The notes: a model not told the origin generated them from the letters alone. A stretch of 64,000 nucleotides of DNA from Tanypteryx hageni (GCA_028673005.1 CM054117.1:50544870-50608869); one strand, 5' to 3'. Shown: positions 1 to 12,010, numbered from the stretch's first letter. Translations and numbers: made by a program.

Positions 1-620
1 CTTTCCTCTCAACTGAACATATGTATGCGTCAATTAAGCCAATTATACCTATTAGATTATAATAACACTTCACATGTCATACCAAAGTTTTTTATCGCCA
101 AATTCGGTTTCAAAGTCCGGGAACTCGTTTTGTTTCGTAAGTTTCACTTTAAAATATTCTCATGACAAATTTGACTTACAAAATCCACCTTTGCATGGGG
201 TAACGTTTGGTGAAGCTAAATTTGAATATATCTTCAAAAGTTTTTACGCCGGTTGAATCCCTAGAGCCTGCAATTCCTGCTCAAGTTTTTAATGTTTTTG
301 AGATCCATGGCCACATATGTAATATCATGCAGTTTCTTCCACTGGAACTTAATTTGAGTGAAATAACTATATTTTAAAAGTGATTCCAACTATTATTTAT
401 TATGATAATTTGATAAAAAATGCAGTAGCCAAATTTATCGATAAAGGATGCAGGTACAATTTATTTATTTGGGCAAACTATGGGAAGACAAGAAATATTG
501 CATACCATTAATCACTACAATAAAAATTTACCTGGTTTCATAACTTGGTTTTATTTTCAAGTCTTTCTCTATATTTTTTGTTTTGACTTAAAAACCCGAG
601 GAAGGTCGAGTAGTTTCAGC
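1..620 (+). repeat. Dispersed repeat A, copy 1
   Basis: This stretch is nearly the same as 21602-22219, with scattered substitutions and few indels, so it is one of two copies of an interspersed repeat. The left edge is cut by the window. The right end carries a C/G-rich motif near 593-612 that in copy 2 reads CCCGAGCAACGCCGGG, a small imperfect hairpin; it is decayed here. The 60-codon frame inside is present in both copies but resembles no known protein. I treat the unit as non-coding, possibly a non-autonomous transposon. Confidence 0.85.
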
Positions 621-639
621 TAATCTATTATAAATAGCT

Positions 640-675
640 GCTTCTTACGGAGGATATAGGATATAATAGGATATA

Positions 676-726
<51 letters not shown>
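640..726. repeat. GGATATA repeats passing into (TA)n microsatellite
   Basis: A short array of GGATATA/GGATATAATA units runs directly into about 23 TA dinucleotides. The leading part, CTTACGGAGGATAT, resembles the CTTACAGAGGAGGATAT module found three times around repeat C at 54-55.6 kb, so the microsatellite may have grown from the edge of that repeat. Confidence 0.8.
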
Positions 727-727
<1 letters not shown>

Positions 728-1078
728 CCTAAGTTACTTCTAGATATTCCACGGACCTGAAATTTGTCAGGATGATAGGTTATTAGGTAGAACCAACCAG
801 AAAAATCGAAAATTCCAAATTTTTTTTAGTTTTAATGGGGTATTTTTGACCCCAATATTCCATTTCGATACTCCATTAGAAAAACATGGAAATCTGTGCA
901 GTTTCATAAATTTGCATTTTTAAATTGGTTTTAATTCAGATAGAAACTCGGGACGAAAACAATCCTATAGCTAAAAAATGAGGTTTCTTATTTTTGCAGA
1001 CTAAATTCAAATCGTTGCCAAATTGACGAAATAAAATATTTTTAATCGGAAAAAATAATATGCTCAACAACAAAGACC
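727..1078. other. AT-rich sequence before the Penelope insertion, no gene
   Basis: No coding signal or recognisable element. A stretch near 738-775 weakly recalls the conserved end of repeat C (acttctag followed by aaatttg-type sequence), so it may be old repeat debris. Confidence 0.4.
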
Positions 1079-1091
1079 TTCAGCTACCATA
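1079..1091 (+). repeat. Left target-site duplication of Penelope element 1
   Basis: The 13-mer TTCAGCTACCATA occurs here and again at 2878-2890, exactly flanking the Penelope-like element. The right copy is continuous with repeat F, which shows that the element inserted into an older repeat F copy. Confidence 0.75.
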
Positions 1092-1149
1092 ATAAATAGA
1101 ATAGGAGACTACGGCGAGTAAAACTGTGAATCGATGATTAAACTCCGAC

Positions 1150-2655
1150 TCCGCTCAACAAAATGATAACTGACACCAAAAGCACCTTAAAAAACATGTA
1201 CTATTCTAATCACCAAACAGCTCAGATACCAGCTCCACACCCTAAACTCCATCATCCCCAGAATGTACTGTTTACCCTAAATTCACAAACAAGACGTTCC
1301 CCTTAGATCCATAGTCTCCTCGATCAACTCCCCAACATACAAAATTTCCCACTGGCTCAACCAACAATTTAAACAGTGGCCTCTCACACAAGAGTCGAAC
1401 ACCAAAAACATCTCCCACTTCATAAACCAGATTAAAAACTCAAGCCTAAAAAAACGAAATTCTGGTCTCCTTTGACGAAGTTTCCCTCTTCCCTAGTGTC
1501 CCCATAGAAGAAACTTTAAAATTTCCAGAAACCTGGCTTAAAAGAACAAAATCTTACACCGAAAACAGTTGAGGAGTACGTACGACTAACGCGCCTTTGC
1601 ATGAACCAATATCACTTCCAAATCAACAACAAAATATGCAGACAAAACCAAGGCATGACCATGGCAAACTCCTTCTCTCCATTCCTAGAAAACCTCTCCA
1701 TGAATTACTTTGAAAAACAGGGCAAAGACACTTTTTCCTATTTCTCCGAAACATGGTTAAGATATGTTGATGATGTCTTTGCAATTTTTGACACATCGAA
1801 AAGTAACATCACGAACTTCTTAGGAAAACTTAACGAACAGTACTATTCCATTAAATTTACATAGGAGACAGAACATGACAAAACACTTCCCTTCTTAGAT
1901 TTACTCATAAAAAGACTTGGCAACCGGCTAACATTTAATATCTACCGGAAACAAACAAATACGGATACATGTATTCCACATGATTCCCACCATCACATTG
2001 CACATAAGTTAGCACCATTTCACTCCATGATACACAGACTCCTGCATCTCCCCCTTTCCAGAACCGATTTTCCTAAAGAACTTGAACACATAGAAAACAT
2101 CGCAACACTTCACGGTTACGACAATCATATAGTGGAAAATATATTACGAAAACATAAACACCAACTCCATGTCAAAAAACCCACAACACTCACAAATAAT
2201 AACACCAAAAATTCAAAATACATTAAAATACCTTTCGCTCCCGGCGTCACCAATAAGCTGGGTAGTATTTTTGCAGAATACGATTTAAAACTTTACAAGT
2301 CAACAACAATAAACTCGGCAACCTTCTTCACAACCTAAAAGACACTGTAGCGCCTTTGCAAAAATCCAGAATTTACAAGATTTCTTGCGGAACATGCGAC
2401 AGGATATATATAGGACAGACCAAACGTAACTTAGAAACACGCTTCAAAGAGCACTTAGCATACTTTAGACATAACAGGATTAACAATGCGAGGGTAGCTC
2501 CCTATATACAAGAACACAACCACCCTATCATCATCCAGAATTTAACACTATTAAAATCAATAGACGAAGAAAACAAATTAGACGCCTATGAGAGCCTTTA
2601 CATTAACCAATTCAAAAAAACCGTTATGAGTATCGATAGCGGCCCGGTACCTTAC
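1150..2655 (+). pseudogene. Penelope-like reverse transcriptase / GIY-YIG endonuclease, frameshifted
   Basis: A single ancestral frame can be followed through several breaks. Near 1267-1340 is PK-IHK followed by PLRSIVSS-type residues; at 1471-1572 FDEVSLFPSVPIEE (palm motif A, catalytic Asp); after a frameshift near 1567, NQGMTMANSFSPFLENL (motif B) and RYVDD at about 1760-1774 (motif C, catalytic Asp pair). A TAG at 1862-1864 interrupts the frame, which then runs to 2338. A second frameshift leads to the GIY-YIG domain at 2356-2655: YKISC, YIGQT, TRFKEH and an AYES glutamate. In this class the reverse transcriptase copies the RNA at nicks made by the endonuclease. The stop and two or more shifts make this copy inactive; the family call is secure. 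Confidence 0.9.
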
Positions 2656-2780
2656 TCCCCCCTCTACATTGTAACGGTTTCCCCTTCCCCTGATCCCCCT
2701 CACACTCCTCCCTCCCTCCATTTTCACTTTCTCACCAACGGTTTAAATTCACGTACGTCAACACACCTCACTCGACAGCA

Positions 2781-2823
2781 GCTACTGATGATGAGAGCTT
2801 AACTCTCGAAATACGTATTTAGC
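2781..2823 (+). ncRNA. Hammerhead-like ribozyme motif of Penelope element 1
   Basis: The parts fall in hammerhead order: stem I strand GCTA (2781-2784), core CTGATGA (2785-2791), stem II GAGAG/CTCTC (2793-2797 with 2803-2807), GAAA (2808-2811), a loopless palindromic stem III ATACGTAT (2811-2818), the H17 position (2819), and stem I partner TAGC (2820-2823). Penelope-like elements are known to carry minimal hammerheads with very short stem III. One unpaired T (2792) after the core is non-canonical, and catalytic activity is not shown. Confidence 0.6.
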
Positions 2824-2877
2824 GCACTGTTCTTCACGCTTAATTCCTTTTGTATACGATCGGAGTTTAATCATCAA

Positions 2878-2890
2878 TTCAGCTACCATA
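2878..2890 (+). repeat. Right target-site duplication of Penelope element 1
   Basis: Perfect second copy of TTCAGCTACCATA. It continues into repeat F, the pre-insertion target. Confidence 0.75.
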
Positions 2891-3034
2891 GCAACCAGGT
2901 CAATGCTTTTCAATGGGAATTGGCAATCCGTATTATAATAGTATCGCATAAATGTTTTTAATAGGGAAATTCTTATTGTCCCATTGATTTCAACCAAAGA
3001 CGTATACATATGATGACGTCATAATTTTAAAACG
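2883..3034 (+). repeat. Dispersed repeat F, copy 1
   Basis: Colinear and diverged relative to 30065-30212. Shared landmarks are CTACCATAGCAAC at the left, a TGCTTTT...GGGAA block, TCAACCAAAGA and a TGACGTCA palindrome (the CREB/ATF half-site pair) followed by TAAAA at the right. No coding potential. Its left part is interrupted by the Penelope insertion. Confidence 0.7.
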
Positions 3035-3279
3035 CGATATATGTTATTAAATAAAAACGTTACTCCTTTCAATTATAGGGGGTGATGGACTGTATATAAT
3101 AATAGCTTTAATTTAGTGCTTCTAAAGAGAATCAGTGGATTTTATTATAATGCAATCGATTTAAAACTTCGGCGTAAACTTATAACGACGTCAAAATCGA
3201 AAAACAGGAAATATTAGAGAATTGTGAAAAAAGTAATGTTGTGTTGGAGCTGAAATTTTAAATTTATTTGGAGCTTAGT
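3035..3279. other. AT-rich spacer, nothing recognised
   Basis: No open frame with coding character, no terminal repeats and no match to other parts of the window that I could see. Confidence 0.4.
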
Positions 3280-3640
3280 TCACATTCCCAAATAAACATT
3301 TGAAAATCTCCATCAATAGTTTCTTGCGGTCGTTAAAATTTTTTAAAATTTAAACAAATAGATACATATTATTTCACTTCTAGATAGGCTACAACTTTAA
3401 AATTTGGCAGAAATGTGTAGCTTTAGCACCCGACAGTGGAAAAAGTAAAATATTCTTAAAATTGGAAATTTTAGGGATTGTTTTACTCTATTATTGTTAC
3501 ATAAGGAAAGAACGAAAATCGGTGCAGAGTATTAAAAAAATATTTCCAATGGTGAAATATCTCTCAGAAAAGCGGATGCTTTTTCAAGTTGAGATGAAAT
3601 GCTTGCAGAATGCAAGCACCTTTTACTAGTGTGTGTGTGT
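3280..3640 (-). repeat. Dispersed repeat C, partial copy 1
   Basis: Matches the reverse complement of about half of the repeat C unit at 53453-54183 and reads in the same sense as 55200-55562. Landmarks are AAATAAACATTTGAAA, TTATTTCACTTCTAGA, ACTTTAAAATTTGGC, GGTGAAATAT and GCAAGCACC at the end, followed by TACTAGT. After it come TG and TA dinucleotides. It is non-coding. Confidence 0.8.
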
Positions 3641-3676
3641 GTATAAATATATATATATATAAATATATATATATAA
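3628..3676. repeat. (TG)n/(TA)n microsatellite
   Basis: Short alternating purine-pyrimidine array sitting on the outer edge of repeat C copy 1. Confidence 0.9.
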
Positions 3677-4028
3677 TGTTTATTTATTTGTAAAGGCTGT
3701 ATGAGGACTGGGATGGAGTCGGGAGGGTTTAAAGGCGGTTTTTTTTGGCAAAATTGATCCTCCTTTTCTCTCTCTCGCTCTCGGGATTCATGATAATATC
3801 GCATCGCGCCGATGTCTTGAAGAGGGAATGGGAAAAGGAATGAAGAGAGGAAAAAGAAGAATCCAGACTCTAGTGGAATCTGGTTCTTTCCCTTTCGAAA
3901 TAAAGCCGCAGCTTCCCAATTCGTAATACACGTGGACGAAATAAAAAAGAAGTAAAAGTGGCTCCCGAAAATAAGAGAAATAGTCGCCTTTTTCTCCTTT
4001 TCGTCTTTGGACTAGAGTGAGATTTTTA

Positions 4029-4206
<178 letters not shown>

Positions 4207-7200
4207 TTTATATGACGGCGATATTTCTTCCAGGAGTTGCAGAAAAAGACGGCGGGAATGCTTTCTGTTTGCGTGTGTGGGGTTCCATTCACTCGGAAGT
4301 TGAAAAGTCTATTGTGTCGTAATGGGTTTGCTTTCGTGCCTTTCTGGGTAACGGAAATGTAAGGCAAGTATTTTTTAAAACGACAGGCTTTTTTTTATTT
4401 AAATACTAGGCTTCTCCATTCAGTAACCCCGGAGTGCATCGAGAGAGAGAGAGAGAGATAAGATAGCATTAAAACATCCCTAAACCATTCTTACGGCTGG
4501 AGAAATCTCTTTTTTTGGGACGAAGGCAGAGATTGTAGAGAGGGGGTGAAAAGGAGGGTCTTTTGTCAAGAGTCGTTCTGTTCGCATGTTTCTCGAAGAA
4601 ATTGGTGTGTTAAAGTCTCAGTTTTATTATGCAGCTCCTTCTTTCCTGTGATCGCCTTACAATACCTCGTTTTTTTAGCTGTCGGTCGATATTTTAATTT
4701 TAAAAACCTTAATAAGAGGCTATTTTGGCTCTAATGCAATTATTTTGTTTTCTTTTTCTCTTTGAAACGACATAAAAGGTGTCTCCAAAAGACGTCCTGC
4801 TCATAATGGAGCGCTTGCGTAAACAAGCCACGGCCATTCGCGCTTAGTATTAAGTATCCCGTAGTCATGGATGTTTTGACAGGAAGCGAATAATGAAAGT
4901 GAGTAATAATTTAGTAAATCAATGCTATTAAATGAAGTTAATATACTTCCTAGATTTTAACGCGACCTTATACATTTCGATTACTCCAAGGATATTCATT
5001 TATCTTTATTATTCCCATATGTTTACGTTTAATCTATGCGAAATCTTTCTATATTTCGAATTATTGTTTGGCTTTCCTTCAGGTTTAAGTGACATAACTT
5101 CGGCTGCAAGTCACGAACCTGTTGACGACATTTTATATTTTCGAATGAAAGCTATGAATTCCTTTCCGATACGTAAATCTTATATGAAAAAAGAGTCGAA
5201 AATTTGTATTCAATAATAAATATAATTAATTTATAATCGAGTAAGATCGGTAGTTGTTAAAGCGAACGACTTTGTTCCTTTAACAAAGGTTATCGATCGA
5301 TTTAGTGTACGTTGCTACATAAATACAAATGCCGATACCGTTAAAAGCTTTGTTGAACAGATCTCTGAGCCATTCTCTTTTTAGTTTGCTCCTATTATCT
5401 ATTTTTCTCGGGAAACAAAATTTTCCGAGAAGTTCAGATTGCGTTTCATCGCCGTCAAATTTCTCTCCATTGCAGAGCACTATACACTAAATATCCCTGG
5501 GACGGTTCCCAAGTAGATCACAGCAAAAGCACTCGCTTATAAAGTTAAAGGTTTCTGCGGGGTCGTTTCCAAGAAAACAATCCCATTTTGGAAAATTCCC
5601 TGGCGGCCGGACTAAAATGCTCAACGGACCAATTGGCCCAATTCAGCCTGCTAAGGAGTATGTCGCTCGGCGTTTCTCGCTCGCCGTGAGATCGCGAATT
5701 CTTCACATCTCTTTGAAAGACGCCGTAGAGAAAAATCTACTCATCCTTCCTCTTTCGAGTTTACCGAAAGAGAGAAACTCTCGCGAAAAATAATAAAAAA
5801 ATTCCAGGTTATCCCAGATACCTGCGTCTGGCTTGATTTTTCATGCAGTTTCATTCTGAATACAGAAAGCGTTCTAAAATAGTCCCCACAAGAGAGAGAG
5901 AACGAAATGAAGAGGGGGAAAGAAAGAACCGGCTAGGTAGGAAACGAGAAAGGGGTGGAAGATGACTCCGGATTGCGTGGGAGGGGAAAGGGGTTGTTGA
6001 TGCTGACATAGGCGGGGACGACGGGAAAACAAAAGAGAGGAGAAAAAAGAAAAGCGGAATTTTTCCGAGGGTGGTGGCGTTCTCTTCCATTGGATTTATG
6101 GAGCAGTAAATTAAGCGAGACGAGTCGTTGTCAATGGATGGTCTGGCTCGGGATTCTCGTCCCCTTAACTTTAACAACGCTCCCCTCCCCTCTATATTCT
6201 ACTCTCTCACCACCACGTACGTCCTTTCCGCTTTTCCTGCCACAGTCCCATTCCACCTACGCATTCCTCCCCCTCCCCCCTCTGTCTCTCTCAGAGTCCA
6301 CCAAACCACTATTCTTCACTCTTTTGTTTATTGGCTGATGTGAAACAAATGCGGGTGTTTCTTCTGTTTTTTCTTCAAGCCGTTCTCCATTATTAGATTA
6401 AGTAGCGTCGGGAGTTTTGAAGCTCTTCTATCTCTGTACGCTTTTGCAAAACAAAAAGACGGCGGCAATGTGAATATGGTTTCTTTAAAAGTGGAGGCAA
6501 TTTTAGTCAGGCATCACGGATCCTCAATTTTCGACGATTATAGATTTCCTTCAGATCGCACGGTTTCAAACAGAAGGTTATTAACTCCGGGATAGGCGTG
6601 GCTTCATTCTGAAGCTATTAATCCCGAGCTGTTTTCAGGGAGGATGACGAATTCAATTTGTCCAATTATTTGCTTGCAAAGGAGCAAGAAACAATTGGAA
6701 CGTAATTGCGATTATATTGATAATACGATGTATTTAATGGAGTGAATCATTTGAATCAGGAGTGCTCAGAGTTGACAAGCTTGGGCTCTACTTATCATTT
6801 TCCTCTTGCGTGGCTATCGATCGTCCGTCTTCAATGATAAAAATTCAAATTCTTTCGAGCGGGTGGGGGAGGGTTGAAATAGATTGGAGAATGCTAGAGC
6901 TAGGCTTAGGCAAATAAGTTTCAGGGATCTACTTAAAACGAGTTGGCGATCGACGTCTTGAGTACCTCAGATTTTAATACATATATTATGTTGACCGGAT
7001 CCATTTAGAATCTTATCAAAGAAGAAGAATATTTAGTGAGGCAGGAAGGTTTCTACTTAGCATAGTTAAATAGATTAGTTGATTATAAATGAAAAAGATA
7101 TTTTCTGCATTCATACGAAATAATGGAAATGAAATTATTAAAACTTAGCTCTCATTCCAAAAATTTAAATTTTGATATTTTATTAAAAAACGACAAACAT

Positions 7201-8405
7201 TCAATTCAAACATTTTATAAGTTTTTATAATGCACAAGTATTAGATTACGAATTTTTAGCGAACAGCATGTCGCAATTAGCGGTAATTCGACCGATAAAG
7301 GCCATCGGAGATTAAATAAATCAGAGAGTAAAGTACTCCAGGCAAAAAGTGAAGAATCCATTATGATCCAAAGTTCAAATTAAATTTTTATTCGTCGAAA
7401 TCCAAAGGCCAAAGTGGATGAAATTTATGAATTATTCAAGCAATGTTTAGCAACCGATCTTTCGCATTTGCATAGCATATTTTAAACGGTTCCATTTCAG
7501 GCTACATATAATATTGAATGCCAAGTGAAGTCGAAAAATCCCGAAAATGAATAATGTAATGACTATTTTTCATCGTAAGTTAATTTTAGAAGTGAAAATG
7601 CCCAAGCGTGTTTTCGGAATTTTGAATTAGGTCGAAAAAGAATTTTAGATATTCCCCTTTATAGAGAAAATGATGTGTAAAATAACCTTCCAGTCATTTA
7701 AAATTACAATTAAGAAACTACCTAGGGCGTTATCGATTTTTTTCACTATTCCGATACATTGTAAAAATAATTCAAAAAATTGCTTTCTCCCCACTTTATT
7801 GTGCATTTTTGTATAATATTTTTCGTAAAATTATATCTAATAAATTATGTATTATATCCATCGACAATCCATTAACGAATTTTATGCTGTTTGTTAAAAT
7901 ACACGATAACTGTTTGTTAGAAAATAAGATTTTAATTGTATATTTTTGCACATCAAATCTTCTTGGTCCTTTGGCAACAGTCGTTGCTTACAATTATCAC
8001 TATTATCTTCAACATTTTATCGTTCGTGATACGAGGGAAAAACTAATTTTTTGAGTCTTTCATCTTAATACACGACTTCGCCACCTCTTATACGATTCGG
8101 TTTAAAAAAACACGTTACAGAATGAGTAATTTTGGACAGATAACTCAGTCAAATTGGGTGGTGTTACTAAACATCTCCCAAGGAAAATAATCTCAACACC
8201 TCAAACGAAATAAAAATCCCAGTAAAATTGTAAAATTTCATGCGTGTCATTTTTCATTTCTCCGTTGTATATGGGTGTCTATATGTGAGCTGTGTGTGTG
8301 TATGTGTGTGAAAAAGAGATTCCTGCGCACATATATAAATACTCTAATAAATAAACATGAAAAATTCAATATGCATAGCGCAGAAATGCTTTTAATAGCC
8401 TGGAT
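4207..8405. other. Low-copy AT-rich DNA without recognisable genes
   Basis: Contains a (GA)n run at 4441-4459, a purine-rich stretch at 5885-6060 followed by a pyrimidine-rich stretch at 6180-6310, and otherwise plain AT-rich sequence. Open frames are short (up to 108 codons), lack family resemblance and fall on the biased stretches. I saw no splice-bounded exon, but short exons could be missed. Confidence 0.5.
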
Positions 8406-9175
8406 ATGAGTCTTTCACTCTCTTCTTTAATGATATTATTTCCACCGCCGCTCTCCTGCTCACTCTCGAAGATTATCATACCCATTCATTTCGCTCGTTT
8501 TTTTTTGCCCCCTCCCCCGCTCTCACATTCTCGCGCCTTTTTGTTATTACTATTATTCAATCCCTCTTTTCTCCTCAGACTTTTTCTCGTTGACTAAACA
8601 CAATTCCCAATTTTCTTTCTGTCGTACCGCAAGCGTTCTCTTTCTCTCTCGCGAAAGAATTCTCTCTCGTTCACACTTTCTCTCTCTTTTTATTTCATAT
8701 TTCTTCCTCTTGCATTCGTGCTATCTCTCTCACACTTCAGCCGATGGCAAACAAAAAATTCACCGATTCTCATCCACCTGAACTCCTATATTGCTTTTAT
8801 GCCTTTCTCTTTCTTTTCTTCGCCATTCCCCAATATTCTTCCCATTTCCCTCTTTCCACTTCCTCCATCTCCCTTCTATTGCTACCTCCTTGCTTACGCT
8901 TTTCATAGCTCTCTTTCTCCTTTTTTCTCTCTCATTCTCCTTCACTATCCTCTCTCTTTGCCCTCAATCCCTCTTTGTCCTTCTTCCTCCAGCTTCTTCC
9001 CTCCCCATTCTCCTCCCTACTATTCCTTCTCTCTTCTATCCCACCTCCCTTCTCTTCCTCCTCAGTCCCCATTCATCTTTACTCTCTTCTTTTCATGTTT
9101 GTAATTTTTCTTTTCACCTCTCTCCTTTCCCCTATCCCGCGTAGCTCTCCTCTCTTGCTTTGTGTGTTTCTCTAA
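8406..9175 (+). repeat. Pyrimidine-rich (CT) tract 1
   Basis: About 770 bp in which the given strand is mostly C and T in degenerate TCTCTC, CCCTCC and TTCTCC runs. It gives Ser/Leu/Phe/Pro frames in all three phases, which is composition rather than coding. Mirror-like polypyrimidine DNA can form triplexes. Confidence 0.85.
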
Positions 9176-9179
9176 GTTT

Positions 9180-9545
9180 TAAGTATAACTTTGTTTATGT
9201 GTATTCCATTTTATGTACTTATAGGTACGATCCTTTCAATCTTTAAATATTGCTATCAAGTAGGTTTCGCAGATTTTTCACATCCCCCTTCTTGCGTGGG
9301 CGTTTTCCCGCAGTGGGGTTTTTTCTCGGGAATAGTACTTTAATTATCTCTAGTTCTTCCTCACAGACAAATCTTCATCTCTTTTCATTTCCGAAAATTC
9401 TAATTTGGCATTGTATTTATGTAGTACTTTATATAATCTTTTATTTTATTTTTATTCTTTGTTACTTTCTTCTTGTATGTAGTTGACAACGCGTCAGATG
9501 GACGAAGAGACTGCCTAGTCTCAATTTCTTCAAAATAAAGACGAA
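9180..9545 (+). mobile_element. Probable LINE 3' end with AATAAA and (ATCT) tail
   Basis: The stretch ends with CTCAATTTCTTCAAAATAAAG and then ATCTATCTATCT. The same ending pattern, CTCAATTTC then a short spacer then AATAAAG followed by a TCTG-type tail, recurs at 57439-57480, and a related one at 56018-56045. This resembles 3' tails of non-LTR retrotransposons ending in a polyadenylation signal plus a tetranucleotide repeat. No reverse transcriptase frame remains. Confidence 0.5.
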
Positions 9546-10130
9546 TATCTATCTATCTCCCTCCCTTCCATCCCCATTCTCTTCACTACTATTTTTTACC
9601 CTTTTCCTTCTCCTACCCCTATCCTCATTCTTCCCCTGTTCTTTCTCTGTGTATTATTCCTCTTCATTTTTCCTCTTTTCCAATCCCTCTTTATCTTCTA
9701 CTTTCCATACTGTCCTTTGCATTTCTCTTATTATTCTTCCTTTCCTTCTATTTTATCTTCTCTAACTACCTTCCCATTTCCCACCTTTCCACTTCGTAGC
9801 CGGAAAAAATATTCATTTACTCATTACCAATTCATATTACTCAATTGTTCCAATTTCTCCTTACATTTTTGATTCACTTATCCTTCCCTCATATCCCTAC
9901 ATTCCTCTGCCTCATTTTTATACCATCTCTCTCCGCTATCCCTCCATTTCGTTCGTTCTCTCTCTCACTCTCTCCCCCCTTACTCTCTTTTTTCGTCCCT
10001 CTCCGAATTAAAACCGCGCTCTTGCGCATTAAATCATCTACCGTTTCTGAATCTCTCCTTTGCAGGCTCTCTCATTCTTTTTCTCTCTATCTCTTTCACT
10101 CCTTTTTCCTCCCTTTCCTACCCTAATTTC
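9546..10130 (+). repeat. Pyrimidine-rich (CT) tract 2
   Basis: Directly continues the TCTA tail of the preceding LINE end into C/T-rich sequence with CCTTCC, TCTCTC and CTCACTCT blocks. No credible coding. Confidence 0.8.
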
Positions 10131-11924
10131 CCGCCTAAAAAAAGTTTTTCTCAAAACTAATATCGTAGTTTTCTCTACCGTCGCATCTTTATCTTTTTTC
10201 TTTTAAACTACTTCTGCACCGATTTGGATTCACCAATGCGTCTGTAGCGGAAACTAAAATTTCGGCGTGCAGGGCGTAACGAAGTCACTTTTGGATTTAT
10301 TCGGAATTGACATGCGAGCTTGGGACTCGAGCGCAGGCACTGCTCACAGAATCGGAGTACGTATATATTTTTCGAGGTTGATTTAACAGCGCTTTCCTAG
10401 TAAGCTCATAAATTTGTTTATAATATCCGATGAATGGAAAATCCCATTGCATGCAACAGTGAATAACTTAGCGACTCATTTCATACACGAATTTTAGCGC
10501 GTTCGTTAATTTTTCGCATTTTTGTTGCATATATAGATTTTACCTATTCTACTTAATGGACTGGGTTAATATATACAACGATATAGATATGCCGCAAACC
10601 CTAGTGTACATTTTCTTGTGTGGTCAGTATATTTGACGTTTAATAAATTTTATTAATTTACTTTGTAACGTCTAGTTATAGTTAAACTAGTGATCCTTAG
10701 AGATTATTTTTAAAAAGTTTATAAGTAGGAATAATAAATTCCACAATGAAACCATATACATATTTAGTTTTTAAATCTTCATTCGTAAAATCACACGAGT
10801 TTTCTTGTTTACTTAGCAACAAAAGATGTTGATTTAAAGACTCTAATATATTGTAGTGTTATTACTCACTGCAGGTTCAAAGTGGGCGGATGAGAGTAAA
10901 TCAACGAACTTCAAAGAAGAAACTTTTTTGAAATTTTAGGCACCCTCTAAATCCAAGTTGTTAAAAAAAAGGATCTATTCTCAGCAATAATTACTTCTCT
11001 TCGTCACCGCTTCTATTTCAACCCATTTACATTCCTAACTCATTTTTTATCCTACGTATCCATTTCACCCCTCCCCTGCTATCCCTCTCCTCCCATCTCT
11101 CCCCTTCTTGCTGTCACGAAGGATAAGGTGGTGGTGATAAAGTGAGAGGGCGGAGCGAGTATGGAAAGGCGGCGTTCACTTTTAACGAAGGAAAATATTA
11201 TTCACCCGTCTCGGTCCATCTTTGGCGCTGGAGAATGTTTCCGACGCCACCCCGCCATGTTTTCTTCCAAACGTTACTTTTTTATTTCCCTGCACAGAGC
11301 GGCGCGACCTCGTTTCTCTCTCCCTCTATCTTTCTCTAGGATCCGTTCCAGAAGCGTAGCGTGTTTGTTTGTTTGTTTGTCTGTCTGCGGATGCGCTAAT
11401 CAGGGTGCGGGATGTCCGAGAGATGCTTGGATTGCGCTCAGTGAATGATGGATTGGGTTCCAGTCGTTCCCGATTTCCCGTTCAACTTTTTATCGCTTCA
11501 ATAAAATATTGAATTGTTTAGACTTTGTGTGTATAAAACATTAGAATCATAAGTCAAATTAATCGGAAACTTTTAATGATAATCTTGTCAGTGATTTATA
11601 GAGTCATTGAACTTTTAGTAATGAGGTCGGAGCCGTTGAATCCTGTATTGACCATCGCTGATATTGCCAATCTCGTAGTAATTGGCAGCAAAATATATTA
11701 ACATCTTATGGAAAATAAATAGTAAATAGTGATTTTTACTCGATGTTGAAATTTTCTTATAATAAAAAGTTATAACAACATATAAAGCTGATACACGCAA
11801 TATCAATTATAGTCTTGATGAAACTAATATTGTTATCTGACGACTTAAATACCCCTGTATGTACGTTTGTTTGTTTTTCTTGCTTATCAGCCTTTTGGAC
11901 TATTATAGCCATAACTCCTCCCTA
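10131..11924. other. Mixed low-copy DNA, no gene recognised
   Basis: AT-rich except for a more G+C-rich patch at 11100-11460 with a GTTTGTTTGTCTG microsatellite. Frames of 65-95 codons there have no family resemblance and no splice-bounded structure I could support. Confidence 0.4.
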
Positions 11925-12010
11925 ACCTAACACACAAAAGGTAGTAGGGAAATCCGGTGCCGGCATTGGTCTACTCTTTACGAAGAGCACCATTGGGCAT
12001 TACTCTAGTC
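11925..12010 (-). repeat. SINE 3' body fragment
   Basis: Read on the minus strand it gives an ordered block: CAATGGTG, CTCTTCGTAAAGAGTAG, GCCGGCAC, then TTTCCCTACTACC. The same order appears in the SINE at 63880-63955: CTTGGTG, CTTCGTTAAGAGCAG, GCCGGCAC, TTTCTGTACTCCC. This copy has lost its tRNA-like head. Confidence 0.6.

Larger units (their letters stand above)
1092..2877 (+). mobile_element. Penelope-like retroelement (GIY-YIG type), 5'-truncated, with target duplication
   Basis: The element carries a decayed reverse transcriptase followed by a GIY-YIG endonuclease domain, the combination that defines endonuclease-bearing Penelope-like elements. It is bounded by perfect 13-bp direct repeats (1079-1091 and 2878-2890). 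Just inside, about 20 bp at 1129-1148 (core GATGATTAAACTCCG at 1133-1147) is repeated in inverted form at 2860-2879; such inverted terminal pieces are known in this class. At about 1.8 kb it is shorter than typical full elements of roughly 2.5-4 kb, so the N-terminal part is missing. A hammerhead-like motif lies downstream of the coding part at 2781-2823. Confidence 0.88.

Noticed and set aside
11917..11932. Telomere-like CCTAACCTAAC
   Set aside because: Only two CCTAA units, embedded in the 3' part of a SINE fragment, so not an interstitial telomere array.
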